From positions 1 to 36,812 of the IMG/VR virus record IMGVR_UViG_3300030106_001714: a stretch of 36,812 nt of DNA; one strand, given 5' to 3'. The position numbers were made by a program, and so were the translations under genes. The notes below the pieces were generated by a model. That model was not told the origin of the DNA. It was given only the letters and a program-made list of their open reading frames with translations, and made no database searches. The stretch is from a virus. Shown here piece after piece: positions 22,566 to 30,401 of this stretch; the first letter of the stretch is position 1; every line of letters starts with the position of its first letter.

Positions 22566-23659
22566 TGTCTATCCGATTTAGTTTTTCTTGTATAAGTTTT
22601 TTTAACAAAGCCGACAACATCCTTATTAATACTAGATCTTTTTGGGTTTACCTCTTTTGTGCATTGTTTGATAAACTCTTTTTCTTTGTCTTTTGCGTCT
22701 GGCCTTTTAGATTGATTTTTGGCCCACATGGTAGATGCCTCTTTACCTATTTTACCTTGATATGGACAAGGAGTTCCTGCCATTTCCATGGCTTTAAATA
22801 CTCTTTCGTCCTGGCAAAGTAAAGCTACGCTGGCCACTTTCATTCCCATGTCATACAAATATTTAGAAAGTTTTAATCTTTCACAATTTTGATCCACTAT
22901 TGTTTTGCCTCCAGATAAACCAAAAACCTGGCCCTGGAAAGCGCCACTTACTCCTGTGGTACATAAGTCTTGGCTGTAGCTCATAATACTTGGAGCTATG
23001 GCAGACGCAGGCGGGGCCTCGCTTTTTACATTTTGGTTTATCGTTTGCACAGATTTTGACTCGTTAATATTTCTATTGGTGTTATCAGACTTAGTGTTGT
23101 TGTTGTTTTGATTAACGTTATTGGTCGTAACATTTGATTCAGACGTTGATTGATTTATGTTTGTGTTCTGATTGGTGTTATTACTGGTGCTATTATTTGT
23201 GTTATTAACATTCTGATTTACTGTCGAATTTACCGTAGAGGTAGAAGTCGAAGTATTAATATTATTATTAGTATTATTTGAGGTAGATGTAGCCGTTGAG
23301 GTGTTAACGTTAATATTATTATTGGTGCTAGTGTTGACGTTTGTATTCGAGTTTGTGGCCGTCGTGGTTGTATTGTTGGTGTTGACGTTAGTATTTGTAT
23401 TGGTGTTGGTCGCGGTCGAAGTCGAAGTGTTGGTGTTGGTGTTGGTATTTGTATTCGTATTTGTCGTAGTCGTAGTATTGACTGTATCTAAAGAATTATT
23501 TTCACAATATTGCGTACCGTTTACACAAGCGGTGCCAGATTGTTGTGAAGATTGCGCGTTTGCTGTTATAGAAAAACCAATTACAGCTGTAATTAAAAAC
23601 ATTACAGCTGACCATTTGACTAACTGGTCATGTTCAATTTGATCCTGTCTTTTTTTCAT
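22535..23659 (-). CDS. Exported Asn/Thr-repeat protein with a conserved C-terminal domain
   Basis: A 374-residue protein with an N-terminal membrane or signal segment (residues 15-36, ending ANA before QSSQQSG). Residues about 58-210 are almost only Asn, Thr and Ser in TNTNTN-type repeats. Residues 215-310 form a Cys-containing domain with CTTGVSGAFQGQVFGLSGGK, DQNCERLKLSKYLYDMGMKV and CQDERVFKAMEMAGTPCP. I recall that C-terminal domain (NCERLKLSKxLYDMGMKVAA) from marine myo- and podoviruses, always with a signal peptide and no known function. The gene overlaps the nuclease by 26 bases and the nidogen-like gene by 31 bases. Confidence 0.65.
   Translation of the reverse strand: MKKRQDQIEHDQLVKWSAVMFLITAVIGFSITANAQSSQQSGTACVNGTQYCENNSLDTVNTTTTTNTNTNTNTNTNTSTSTATNTNTNTNVNTNNTTTTATNSNTNVNTSTNNNINVNTSTATSTSNNTNNNINTSTSTSTVNSTVNQNVNNTNNSTSNNTNQNTNINQSTSESNVTTNNVNQNNNNTKSDNTNRNINESKSVQTINQNVKSEAPPASAIAPSIMSYSQDLCTTGVSGAFQGQVFGLSGGKTIVDQNCERLKLSKYLYDMGMKVASVALLCQDERVFKAMEMAGTPCPYQGKIGKEASTMWAKNQSKRPDAKDKEKEFIKQCTKEVNPKRSSINKDVVGFVKKTYTRKTKSDRQCKQEFYATQ
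23030..23480. repeat. Low-complexity repeat tract coding Asn/Thr/Ser
   Basis: On the coding (minus) strand the tract is built of AAYACN-type hexamers and related triplets, with the densest stretch around 23380-23480. It is a simple-sequence region within the exported 374-aa protein and is prone to expansion or contraction in steps that keep the frame. Confidence 0.7.
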
Positions 23660-24074
23660 CGGGTATGTAAACTCCTAATTCAATCAACTTTTCACGGTTA
23701 ATTAAATGTTCTGCCTCTACATCATCTTTGCTTTGACCGTAATATTTAACTGCTAAATATTTTTCAATCATAGCGACATTGATGTTGATGTCATCTACCA
23801 CTACCTCACCTAAAACTCTACCATACTTTCCCTTAGAATCTTTTAATTTTGAACGCAAAACTATGTTTTTTCCGTTATCTATAGATTCTTTGAGAAACTT
23901 TGCGGCTAATTTACCTCTAATTTTTTCGTCTTTATCTCTGGTTCTACTTTCGGGAGTATCAATGCCATAGAGTCTGACTCTGCATTTATGTAGGACAGAA
24001 AAGCCAAGGTCTAGTATGCAATCAATCGTGTCGCCATCTACCACGCGTGTAACCTGGCAACTGTATTCGTACAT
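23634..24074 (-). CDS. Thermonuclease-like protein (staphylococcal nuclease fold)
   Basis: A 146-residue protein with the SNase-fold and its active-site residues in place: D15 in VVDGDTIDC, R34 and D39-T40-E42 in RVRLYGIDTPES, and R86 in GKYGRVLGEV. The spacing matches staphylococcal nuclease (D21, R35, D40, E43, R87). Such enzymes cut DNA or RNA with calcium. No signal peptide is visible, so it would act in the cytoplasm unless exported otherwise. It lies between holin-like genes and exported proteins. Possible roles are host DNA or RNA breakdown for nucleotides or release of DNA at lysis. Length is typical of the domain alone. Confidence 0.85.
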   Translation of the reverse strand: MYEYSCQVTRVVDGDTIDCILDLGFSVLHKCRVRLYGIDTPESRTRDKDEKIRGKLAAKFLKESIDNGKNIVLRSKLKDSKGKYGRVLGEVVVDDININVAMIEKYLAVKYYGQSKDDVEAEHLINREKLIELGVYIPDEKKTGSN

Positions 24075-24454
24075 TAATCTTCGCCTTTAAAACCTTTAGA
24101 CGAATTTGAGGTCCCAGCATATAAACCAAACCATGCCGCCCCAGCACCAACTATTATTGATATAAGTCCAGATTGCTCTAGGCTAGGATCCTCTAAGGCC
24201 ATAAACCACATGGTTGAATAATAAAGTAAAAAAATGTAAACGCTTAAAAAAACCCTGGGGAATATGCGCCAGGAATCAACCGCTCTAGCTAAATGAATCC
24301 ATTTTTGATGTGGATTAACTTTGGAGTCAGATTCTAAATCTCTAATTTTGTCTTTGAGATCTGAAATCTCTTGAATCATGGCCATGAATTTATTGAGATC
24401 CATTTCGACCTCATTTCGATCCATGTCACCGCTAAATCTGTTTTGATCGTTCAT
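24074..24454 (-). CDS. Holin-like membrane protein
   Basis: A 126-residue protein with a charged N-terminal coiled region (residues 15-45), then two membrane segments: about 66-86 (RVFLSVYIFLLYYSTMWFMA) and 95-113 (GLISIIVGAGAAWFGLYAGT), and a short charged tail. I recall a family of marine phage proteins with this GLISxxVGAGAAWFGLYAGT segment beside lysis genes. Position next to XhlA-like and small membrane proteins supports a holin or antiholin. It overlaps its upstream neighbour by four bases. Confidence 0.6.
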   Translation of the reverse strand: MNDQNRFSGDMDRNEVEMDLNKFMAMIQEISDLKDKIRDLESDSKVNPHQKWIHLARAVDSWRIFPRVFLSVYIFLLYYSTMWFMALEDPSLEQSGLISIIVGAGAAWFGLYAGTSNSSKGFKGED

Positions 24455-24633
24455 ATAAATTTAGCTAATACTACGCTTATTACGATGAAAGGGTATACAC
24501 CCCATATCATGTTTTCCAATTTATCAAACCTTTTAGAGCCTGCCTCAAGCCGTTTATCTATGCTTTTATATAGTGCTCTGCACTCTCGTTCATGCGATTC
24601 TATAGCATTTAACGCGTCCTTTACAGATGCCAT
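24451..24633 (-). CDS. XhlA-like small membrane protein
   Basis: A 60-residue protein with an amphipathic, charged N-terminal helix (residues 1-42, SIDKRLEAGSKRFDKLENMI) and a C-terminal membrane helix (WGVYPFIVISVVLAKFI). This layout is that of haemolysin XhlA-type proteins that work with holins in phage lysis. It is coupled by an ATGA overlap to the holin-like gene that follows. Function as a holin regulator is inferred. Confidence 0.6.
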   Translation of the reverse strand: MASVKDALNAIESHERECRALYKSIDKRLEAGSKRFDKLENMIWGVYPFIVISVVLAKFI

Positions 24634-24798
24634 TTATTTTGCCTTTTTAGTTTTTTTGACTCTTTTAGTTGTGTAGGCCTCATTTACGTCTGGTGTAGAT
24701 TCATCGTCTGCAACGTATCTACCTTTTTTATTTCTGGATCTAACCTGTATTTCTTCCGTACCTGTAAAAAAATCCACTACCTTAGTCCACCAGCTCAT
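24634..24798 (-). CDS. Small basic protein in the lysis block
   Basis: A 54-residue protein from the ATG at 24798, with AAAGGAGAAATAGT upstream. It reads MSWWTKVVDFFTGTEEIQVR, RSRNKKGRYVADDESTPDV-like centre and ends TKRVKKTKKAK. The N-terminus is amphipathic and aromatic, possibly membrane-associated, and the tail is Lys-rich. It ends directly before the XhlA-like start. No family is certain. Confidence 0.55.
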   Translation of the reverse strand: MSWWTKVVDFFTGTEEIQVRSRNKKGRYVADDESTPDVNEAYTTKRVKKTKKAK

Positions 24799-24799
24799 A

Positions 24800-24964
24800 C
24801 TATTTCTCCTTTGCGCGACCTATGTTTAAAGCGGCCCAATCCACCAATTTATAGAGTTTACCAATCCAGGCGTCATCCTTTGGTGTGGGCGTTGAGGCGG
24901 CAATCAATGAGGCCACGGTTACTATGATTGTCACCCATGTCACTAAATTTACTATCATTTCCAT
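24800..24964 (-). CDS. Single-span small membrane protein, holin-like
   Basis: A 54-residue protein from the ATG at 24964 with TAGGAG upstream. It has one N-terminal membrane helix (MIVNLVTWVTIIVTVASLIA) followed by ASTPTPKDDAWIGKLYKLVD and WAALNIGRAKEK. The block TPTPKDDxxxxKxYKxxDWxALNIG is one I recall from small marine phage proteins near lysis genes. It may be a holin or a lysis regulator. Confidence 0.6.
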   Translation of the reverse strand: MEMIVNLVTWVTIIVTVASLIAASTPTPKDDAWIGKLYKLVDWAALNIGRAKEK

Positions 24965-24979
24965 TTTTTACTCCTAGTT

Positions 24980-25546
24980 TTAACTTGGTTTTGTAGGCCA
25001 CTCCCCAAGAGGCCTTGTTGGTGGGGTTTGATCGTTGTAAACATACAATGCCGCTAACGCGTCGACATCGCCTACGGCATCTATTTTGGTTATCATATCG
25101 TTAGCAGTCGTTCTAACTGCGGCCCTGTAAGTGGCCCAGTCGCTTGCAACAGAACCGCCTGTTTCTTGTGCTTTAATTACCATCCAATCGTTAGGTTGTA
25201 AGTAAGCATAAGCCTGTTTGTCAACGGTTTCTTTATGTAAGGTTTTAAGTCCTTTTACTAAGTCTGCTCCAGACCCAGTGTCGTTTAAAGGTTTTGCTGT
25301 AGCCGTGCCGTAACTGGCTGTAACTGTTCCACTCGAAAACGAAAAACTTTGTTCTGTATTTATGTAATATTCGCTATCTTTTTTATTAGTATCGTCTTGC
25401 ACGACTTCATAGATACCTATGGCTTGCAATTCAGATACGCTCCATAATGAAAATATGTTACGAGGATATTGAACATCGCCAATGGTCATAGATTTAGGTT
25501 GATTGATAACCTCGCTTACTTTATTTGATTTTACTAATGCCCACAT
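24980..25546 (-). CDS. Tail-fibre-associated protein, assembly factor-like
   Basis: A 188-residue protein opening MWALVKSNKVSEVINQPKSM, with DVQYPRNIFSLWSVSELQAI and a later segment with VKGLKTLHKETVDKQAYAYL, DWMVIKAQETGGSVASDWAT and YRAAVRTTANDMITKIDAVG. I recall this layout from proteins encoded immediately after tail-fibre genes in marine phages. The helical C-terminal half resembles tail-fibre assembly or DUF4376-type proteins. It follows the 357-aa adhesion protein by 19 bases. Role inferred from position. Confidence 0.55.
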   Translation of the reverse strand: MWALVKSNKVSEVINQPKSMTIGDVQYPRNIFSLWSVSELQAIGIYEVVQDDTNKKDSEYYINTEQSFSFSSGTVTASYGTATAKPLNDTGSGADLVKGLKTLHKETVDKQAYAYLQPNDWMVIKAQETGGSVASDWATYRAAVRTTANDMITKIDAVGDVDALAALYVYNDQTPPTRPLGEWPTKPS

Positions 25547-25565
25547 AATTAATTCCTATAATATA

Positions 25566-26639
25566 CTATTGTGCCGTTAATGGCACTCCGCCACTACTCA
25601 CTGTTGGTTTTTCTGCTATCGCCCAATAAATTAAATCACCGTTTAATTCACTGTCATTAGACCTCATTTTTACTCCATTACTTAAAAAATCTACATATAT
25701 ATCGTTAGCTCCACCAGTTGCAGAGCTTTCACCAGTTTGAGTATGTAATCTCAAAAATGGTTGTGCACCACCATTTTGTGTTTTTCTTTTACTGTCTATT
25801 AAAAAAGTACCATTGCCTGTTGTGTCGTATCTTCTAAACATAAACCATCTTGGTTTAAATCCTAAATATATAAAAGTGCCATCGTCGGCTTGATTATTGC
25901 CATGAGTTAAGCCTGCTCTTTGATAGCCTTGTTCATTACCAAAATGATATGCGGCATAAGATTTAGTACCATTTGGTCTAAAAACAGCACTTACATCTTT
26001 ACAATTAACGACCGAGGCAGTGGGCGCGGCATCAAAAAAAGTAGTGCCATAAGGGCCACCTGTGCTCATTTGTAAGGCGTTATCAAATCCTAACTTATTG
26101 TGTAAAAGTGTTAAAGGTGCATTACTACCAACTGTTTTAGATTTAATCATTGTAAATGCAGGTATTTCACCCAAACCATGTGAATACGAGCCAAAGCTAG
26201 ATGAACCTTGATACTCTGAAATAGTAATGTTTGCGGCTAAATTCTTTTGTACGGTTGATTCAGAGGGGTCAAAACTGGTTGAGCCTGCCGCTATCGTTTC
26301 CGTCGTGCCGCCGTTAATTTTCCAACACCAAGCAACATAAGTGTCGGAATTAGTATTGAATGATGCGTCTGCACCTAAACTAAAGCCATCGCTATCAAAA
26401 GCAGTAACACCTGTAGAAGAGCTTTGTTCTACAAACTCCCAATTTGATTCGCATTTAAAGTGTTTACCAGTTCCTCTGCTTGAATCTGTTATAACGTGTT
26501 CTCCTGTTGCATTTCTACTTTTAATCCAAATCATATCGGGTTGAAAGCCAACACCTGTGATTGATTGAGTCGAGCCGTTGCCCGTATAAGTTACCACGTT
26601 GAAATAAATGCTTGGATCGTCTACTGTTGTATAAGCCAT
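25566..26639 (-). CDS. Tail fibre / adhesion protein, DUF7483-like
   Basis: A 357-residue Gly/Ser/Thr-rich beta protein. The pattern VVTYTGNGSTQSITGVGFQP, DMIWIKSRNATGEHVITDSS and DSDGFSLGADASFNTNSDTY, VAWCWKINGG is a repeat-like domain I know from phage tail-fibre regions (DUF7483-type). A second similar unit follows from about residue 140 to the end. It is likely displayed on the virion for receptor binding. It follows the LamG+SPRY gene and precedes the assembly-like gene. Confidence 0.65.
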   Translation of the reverse strand: MAYTTVDDPSIYFNVVTYTGNGSTQSITGVGFQPDMIWIKSRNATGEHVITDSSRGTGKHFKCESNWEFVEQSSSTGVTAFDSDGFSLGADASFNTNSDTYVAWCWKINGGTTETIAAGSTSFDPSESTVQKNLAANITISEYQGSSSFGSYSHGLGEIPAFTMIKSKTVGSNAPLTLLHNKLGFDNALQMSTGGPYGTTFFDAAPTASVVNCKDVSAVFRPNGTKSYAAYHFGNEQGYQRAGLTHGNNQADDGTFIYLGFKPRWFMFRRYDTTGNGTFLIDSKRKTQNGGAQPFLRLHTQTGESSATGGANDIYVDFLSNGVKMRSNDSELNGDLIYWAIAEKPTVSSGGVPLTAQ

Positions 26640-26645
26640 AATTAA

Positions 26646-28049
26646 TTATCCGTATTCTGCCAAATTTTTCGAGCAGAGAGCAAAATAATTTACACCACTT
26701 AAAACTGGTGAATAAACAAATTTGCCTTGCCCGTCGGCATCACTAAAAGATCTGGTGTTGCTTATTAAAGTATAAGCACCAAAATTATATTGACCGCCAT
26801 CATTTTCGTGTTGCACATTACATGGAAAAATAAAATGTCCACTAAAGGCCGCGTTTAAACTTATGGGTTGAGATAATGAACCACTCAAAACTGAGCCATT
26901 TTTGGCCCAAGTTATTTCTTGGTCATCGGCGTTTAAAAATACACCAAATATGTCGTTGACAGCAGAGGTGCCAAAACCCGTAGATTCGTTAGATATTTGA
27001 GTGCCATCGATTCTTTGATAATAATGAGTGCTTGCGCCTTGTAAAACAGCAGATTGGTCAAATAAAAATTGAGTGGAGGTAGCATCGTCACTTGTGTCTG
27101 GGAAGGTGCTCCATCCATGTCCACCTATTTCTGTATTATCTACTTTGTACTCGTAATACCATTTACCTCTTTGCACACCCATACTGCCATAGGCATTATT
27201 CCAATTACCGCCACCGCCTACGACTTTCATAGCACCGTCACTGATTGTTGGTTTATTGTCAGTGTGAACTAATATGTTGAAAGTGCAAAAGTTGTTCGTG
27301 CAAGTGTCAATAGTTTGGTTAGTAGCTCCTACGTTATTTAAGTTAAAATTATTACTGTTTCCACTAGAATCTAATCCTAAATTAGAGCTGTCCTCAAATT
27401 TTAAATGGAATCCTTCGCTACCGTGGCCTCCTGTATATTTTTTAGGTTTCCATATGTTGCTATCAGAATCAAATTCACCAAATTCTGTTTGTGCTACTTG
27501 ACTGCCATCTACATAATGAACTTCTGCAAAATAACCGTTAAAACCATAACCGCCCTCCACAAAGAAACCAAGTTGCATGGTGGTAGCGCTAAAATTACCT
27601 AAGGTTAAGTCAGCGTTCTGAGTGGGGTAGGTTTCAGTTGTAAAGCTAGTTTCTTGAACACCATTCCAATATATTTTTACTCTGTTAGAGGCTGTGCTTT
27701 GTGTTGTGTCAATTGCAACGACGAGGTTGTACCATGCGTTAGAATCCCGAAACAACCTATTTTCATTTTCAATTTCAAAATTGGAACTGCCATCTGTAAG
27801 TCTTAAAGCAAAATAATTAGGTTTAAATCTGAACCTAATATTACTGCCTTGTGAAATAAATATTTGATCGTCGTCTATTTCTGTTCTTTTGAGCCACAAG
27901 GAAATAGTCATAGTTCTTCTACTTCCGTCACTACCCGACGCAGGTCTTTGTAAATATTCTGTATCGTCGTCCTCTAGCTTTACAGAATTGTTGATGTCGA
28001 ATCCTGTAGGTACATTTCCTCTATTGATAGCTCTTTGTAAAGTTTCCAT
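26646..28049 (-). CDS. Tail fibre / receptor-binding protein with LamG-like and SPRY-like domains
   Basis: A 467-residue protein. Residues about 40-190 form a LamG/concanavalin-like domain (TMTISLWLKRTEIDDDQIFI, NAWYNLVVAIDTTQST, RVKIYWNGVQETSF, FNGYFAEVHYVDG). Residues about 270-445 resemble a SPRY domain (GKWYYEYKVDNTEIGGHGWS, DIFGVFLNADDQEITWAKNG). Both folds bind glycans or proteins and are common in marine phage adhesins. The ATG at 28049 overlaps the stop of a 22-codon gene (TAATGG) with AGAGGA upstream. Confidence 0.7.
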   Translation of the reverse strand: METLQRAINRGNVPTGFDINNSVKLEDDDTEYLQRPASGSDGSRRTMTISLWLKRTEIDDDQIFISQGSNIRFRFKPNYFALRLTDGSSNFEIENENRLFRDSNAWYNLVVAIDTTQSTASNRVKIYWNGVQETSFTTETYPTQNADLTLGNFSATTMQLGFFVEGGYGFNGYFAEVHYVDGSQVAQTEFGEFDSDSNIWKPKKYTGGHGSEGFHLKFEDSSNLGLDSSGNSNNFNLNNVGATNQTIDTCTNNFCTFNILVHTDNKPTISDGAMKVVGGGGNWNNAYGSMGVQRGKWYYEYKVDNTEIGGHGWSTFPDTSDDATSTQFLFDQSAVLQGASTHYYQRIDGTQISNESTGFGTSAVNDIFGVFLNADDQEITWAKNGSVLSGSLSQPISLNAAFSGHFIFPCNVQHENDGGQYNFGAYTLISNTRSFSDADGQGKFVYSPVLSGVNYFALCSKNLAEYG

Positions 28050-28117
28050 TAAGAGTCCTCTGGGTTAGGCAGTATCATTCCCAATAATATCCAACAAGCC
28101 ACAATTATTTCCAACAT
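28049..28117 (-). CDS. 22-residue hydrophobic micro-protein between two fibre genes
   Basis: A 23-codon frame joined to the genes on both sides by TAATG overlaps: its ATG overlaps the stop of the 519-aa fibre gene and its TAA overlaps the start of the LamG+SPRY gene. The product begins MLEIIVACWILLGMIL and ends PNPEDS, so it is one short hydrophobic helix with an acidic tail. Its ribosome site is weak. It may be a real membrane peptide or chiefly a device to couple translation of the two fibre genes. Confidence 0.45.
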   Translation of the reverse strand: MLEIIVACWILLGMILPNPEDS

Positions 28118-29676
28118 TAGCTCTGCGATAAATTTTGACTTAGACCTACTGATTGCCACTTGGTCCCATTATAGCGAAAACTGTAAATATCGGTTTTGGC
28201 ATCTGTGGCTGTTTGCGTCGGAGTTTCTTCGCCTGGAAACTCAAATACAGCGTTCCATGCCAAAGTGTATGGGCCCGATGATGCGTGCTGGGCCACTTCT
28301 ATTTGTATAATTGCACCCTCTACGGAGTTGCTAGGGCTCGATATAGTAGAGTTTTCTTCTAGTAATAAAAAGGCATTTGCGGCCGCCCTGGCATCCCAAG
28401 ACACCGTGCCGTCGGTTAGTGCAACCTGTTTAATATTAGCAGAGGTTTCAGCTGTCACCACTTGGTTTTCATCAATGCTAAGAGCAACACTGGAACCGAC
28501 AGTGCTACCAACACCAACGAGTAAATCATCGGCGCTATCGTCTAAAGCAACATAAAAGTCTTGCGCGTTGCCGTCGAAAACTATTGATGTGTCAACAGCG
28601 GCGCCGTCACCTAAAGTCACAGTATCATCTGTAATCGTGAGAATATTGTTTGTCCCTACGGTTGAGCCTTCACCGATAACTAGCTTATCAGCTGAGTCAT
28701 CTAGAGCTACATAAAAGTCTTTTGCGTTACCGTCAAATACTAAAGCTGTATCTGCGGCCGCGCCGTCGCCTAATGTGACTGTATCGTCGGTGATAGTAAG
28801 TATGTTGTTGGTGCCGACAGTTGACCCTTCACCAATAACCAATTTATCGGCTGAGTCATCGTTAGCAATATAGAAATCTTTTACGCCGTTAAACTTAATA
28901 GCTACATCTTCTTCGCCACCGTCACCTAAAGTAAGTGTAGGTGTTGTGCCTAATAAAGACATGGTTTGCGCGGCAATATCACCTGTGGTTGATGATGCCG
29001 CTTGACCAACACCTATGGATTGAGCAAATTTAATATCTTGGTTTTCATCAATTTCAATAGCAGGCGTTGTTCCTACTGCTGAACCAAGACCGATAACTAA
29101 ATCATCCGCTGAGTCGTCCAAACCCATGTAGAAATCTTGAGCATTACCGTCAAACACGATTTTAGTATCTTCTGCTCCAGCGTCACCAATTGTTAGAGTC
29201 GGTGTAGAGCCAGATATGGTTACTGAATCCGTTAAGTTCAAATCTGTTAAGGCCTCGACCATCGCACCGCCAGACCCAGCGCCGTCTGAGTAAATTGCTT
29301 TAACGTGGCTGTTTGGTACGGTTACGGTTGCGCCAGTGCCTTGTTTGATAATAATGTTGTAGGGTCCAGAAGAACCGCTATCTGTTGTTGCGTTTTCAAT
29401 GAACCAAAGTTTCGATACAGTGTTTGGGCCTATTGTAATCGTGCAATCGGAATCTAATGCCCCTGTATATTTTAAAAATATAGACCTACCTGGGTCGGTA
29501 GAGCCGTCTGCTATGGTTGTGGTATGAGTGTTCGCATTTGTAGTTATGGCCTCGGTGCCAAAACTAAAAGCCTCCGCAATAAGTTCTAGGTTAGTATTGG
29601 TTTCAGAACCCCAGGTACCCGAGCTCTCACCTGTACCTATTTCTTTTAATCTTAAATCATTTACATAAGTTGCCAT
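28117..29676 (-). CDS. Tail fibre with four tandem repeat units
   Basis: A 519-residue fibre protein. The N-terminus (MATYVNDLRLKEIGTGESSG) is the virion-binding end seen in marine phage fibres. Repeats of about 50 residues start near 161, 249, 301 and 354, each of the form TLGDGxxxDTxIVFDGNAQD followed by FYxALDDSADxLVIGEGS. The third and fourth start 53 residues apart. The C-terminal 110 residues (TVSWDARAAANAFLLLEENS, then PYTLAWNAVFEFPGEE) form a non-repeated tip. The repeats suggest a trimeric beta shaft. It is the first large adhesin after the 183-aa protein. Confidence 0.75.
   Translation of the reverse strand: MATYVNDLRLKEIGTGESSGTWGSETNTNLELIAEAFSFGTEAITTNANTHTTTIADGSTDPGRSIFLKYTGALDSDCTITIGPNTVSKLWFIENATTDSGSSGPYNIIIKQGTGATVTVPNSHVKAIYSDGAGSGGAMVEALTDLNLTDSVTISGSTPTLTIGDAGAEDTKIVFDGNAQDFYMGLDDSADDLVIGLGSAVGTTPAIEIDENQDIKFAQSIGVGQAASSTTGDIAAQTMSLLGTTPTLTLGDGGEEDVAIKFNGVKDFYIANDDSADKLVIGEGSTVGTNNILTITDDTVTLGDGAAADTALVFDGNAKDFYVALDDSADKLVIGEGSTVGTNNILTITDDTVTLGDGAAVDTSIVFDGNAQDFYVALDDSADDLLVGVGSTVGSSVALSIDENQVVTAETSANIKQVALTDGTVSWDARAAANAFLLLEENSTISSPSNSVEGAIIQIEVAQHASSGPYTLAWNAVFEFPGEETPTQTATDAKTDIYSFRYNGTKWQSVGLSQNLSQS
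28447..29202. repeat. Tandem coding repeats in the tail fibre gene
   Basis: Four units of roughly 150-160 bases (the first followed by a longer spacer) encode the TLGDG ... FDGNAQDFYVALDDSAD ... GEGSTVGT repeat. Units two and three are nearly identical in their last 25 residues, which favours unequal recombination. Confidence 0.7.
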
Positions 29677-29704
29677 GTTGGTCCTCTTTTAAATATTCTA
29701 AACG

Positions 29705-30256
29705 TTATGCCGCATCGCGGCCCGCGTCAATCTCAGTATAAGACGGAGTTTGACTTGTTGCAACGGCGGAATAGCCAGGAGATTGGTCCGTGTCTATTTC
29801 GCCATAAACTAAAATAAATCCTGTCGATGCAGTAAATTGCACCCCTGTCGGTGATACGTCTGCATTAGCTTGTGTGGTGACAGCTCCAATACCCGAGGCT
29901 ACCTGGAACCCAGTTAAATTTATAACCTCGTTTTCGTGGACTATGACAGAGCCAATAGCCGAGGTTGTGACCAAGGTTGTAACAGTCACGTTTGCCTTTG
30001 CGACTTGAGTGGTCGTGCCTAGGCCCGACGTTATTGCTAACGTTCCTAATGTTTGATTGGCTTTACCGCTTTGTGTGGTTGTTCCTTGGCCAGAAGTTAT
30101 GGCCAAAGTACCTACCGATACGTCGGCCGCGGCGGCTACGGTTACGGTTCCTAGGCCAGCTGTGATTGCTCCAACACTGGTAAGAGTTACAGGTAATGCG
30201 GTGCCCCAAGCACCTTCATCCCAGGTGCCTCTACCCCAACCGTTAATAATAGCCAT
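29705..30256 (-). CDS. Repeat-rich virion/fibre protein with WGRGTWDEGAWG start
   Basis: A 183-residue protein opening MAIINGWGRGTWDEGAWGTA. This Gly/Trp motif resembles GWGVGTWGAGAWG in the gp10-like protein at the left edge. The middle has four to five short beta repeats of the type VGTLAITSGQGTTTQSGKAN. The C-terminal part reads STGFILVYGEIDTDQSPGYS. It has no signal peptide. I recall similar proteins before the main fibre in marine phages. Likely a tail or fibre-base protein. Confidence 0.6.
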   Translation of the reverse strand: MAIINGWGRGTWDEGAWGTALPVTLTSVGAITAGLGTVTVAAAADVSVGTLAITSGQGTTTQSGKANQTLGTLAITSGLGTTTQVAKANVTVTTLVTTSAIGSVIVHENEVINLTGFQVASGIGAVTTQANADVSPTGVQFTASTGFILVYGEIDTDQSPGYSAVATSQTPSYTEIDAGRDAA

Positions 30257-30399
30257 TAGTTAGTCATTGAATCGCGCACTTCTTCAAGTTGCGATTTAAG
30301 TTGTGTTAGGTCAGACCTAACGGGTTCTGTCATAAAATCCAGGAGCAACATCGACTCGATTGTGGTTATGCACCAGATTACTTTTTCTAGGTCACTCAT
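30256..30399 (-). CDS. Small helical protein between zeta-like and fibre genes
   Basis: A 47-residue protein from the ATG at 30399, reading MSDLEKVIWCITTIESMLLL, then DFMTEPVRSDLTQLKSQLEE and VRDSMTN. Its stop overlaps the next ATG (TAATGG), and it starts two bases after the stop of the zeta-like gene. A short hydrophobic helix is followed by a charged coiled-coil helix. Coupled overlaps make it likely real. It would be worth testing as a partner of its neighbour. Function unknown. Confidence 0.55.
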   Translation of the reverse strand: MSDLEKVIWCITTIESMLLLDFMTEPVRSDLTQLKSQLEEVRDSMTN

Positions 30400-30401
30400 G
30401 G

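Noticed and set aside
23030-23480. Possible CRISPR array from the regular repeats
   Set aside because: The repeats are simple hexamers within one reading frame, without unique spacers of constant length.
23301-23642. Plus-strand frame rich in Val and Leu that looks like a membrane protein
   Set aside because: It is the complement of the Asn/Thr repeat tract. The minus-strand gene has a signal segment and a conserved C-terminal domain.
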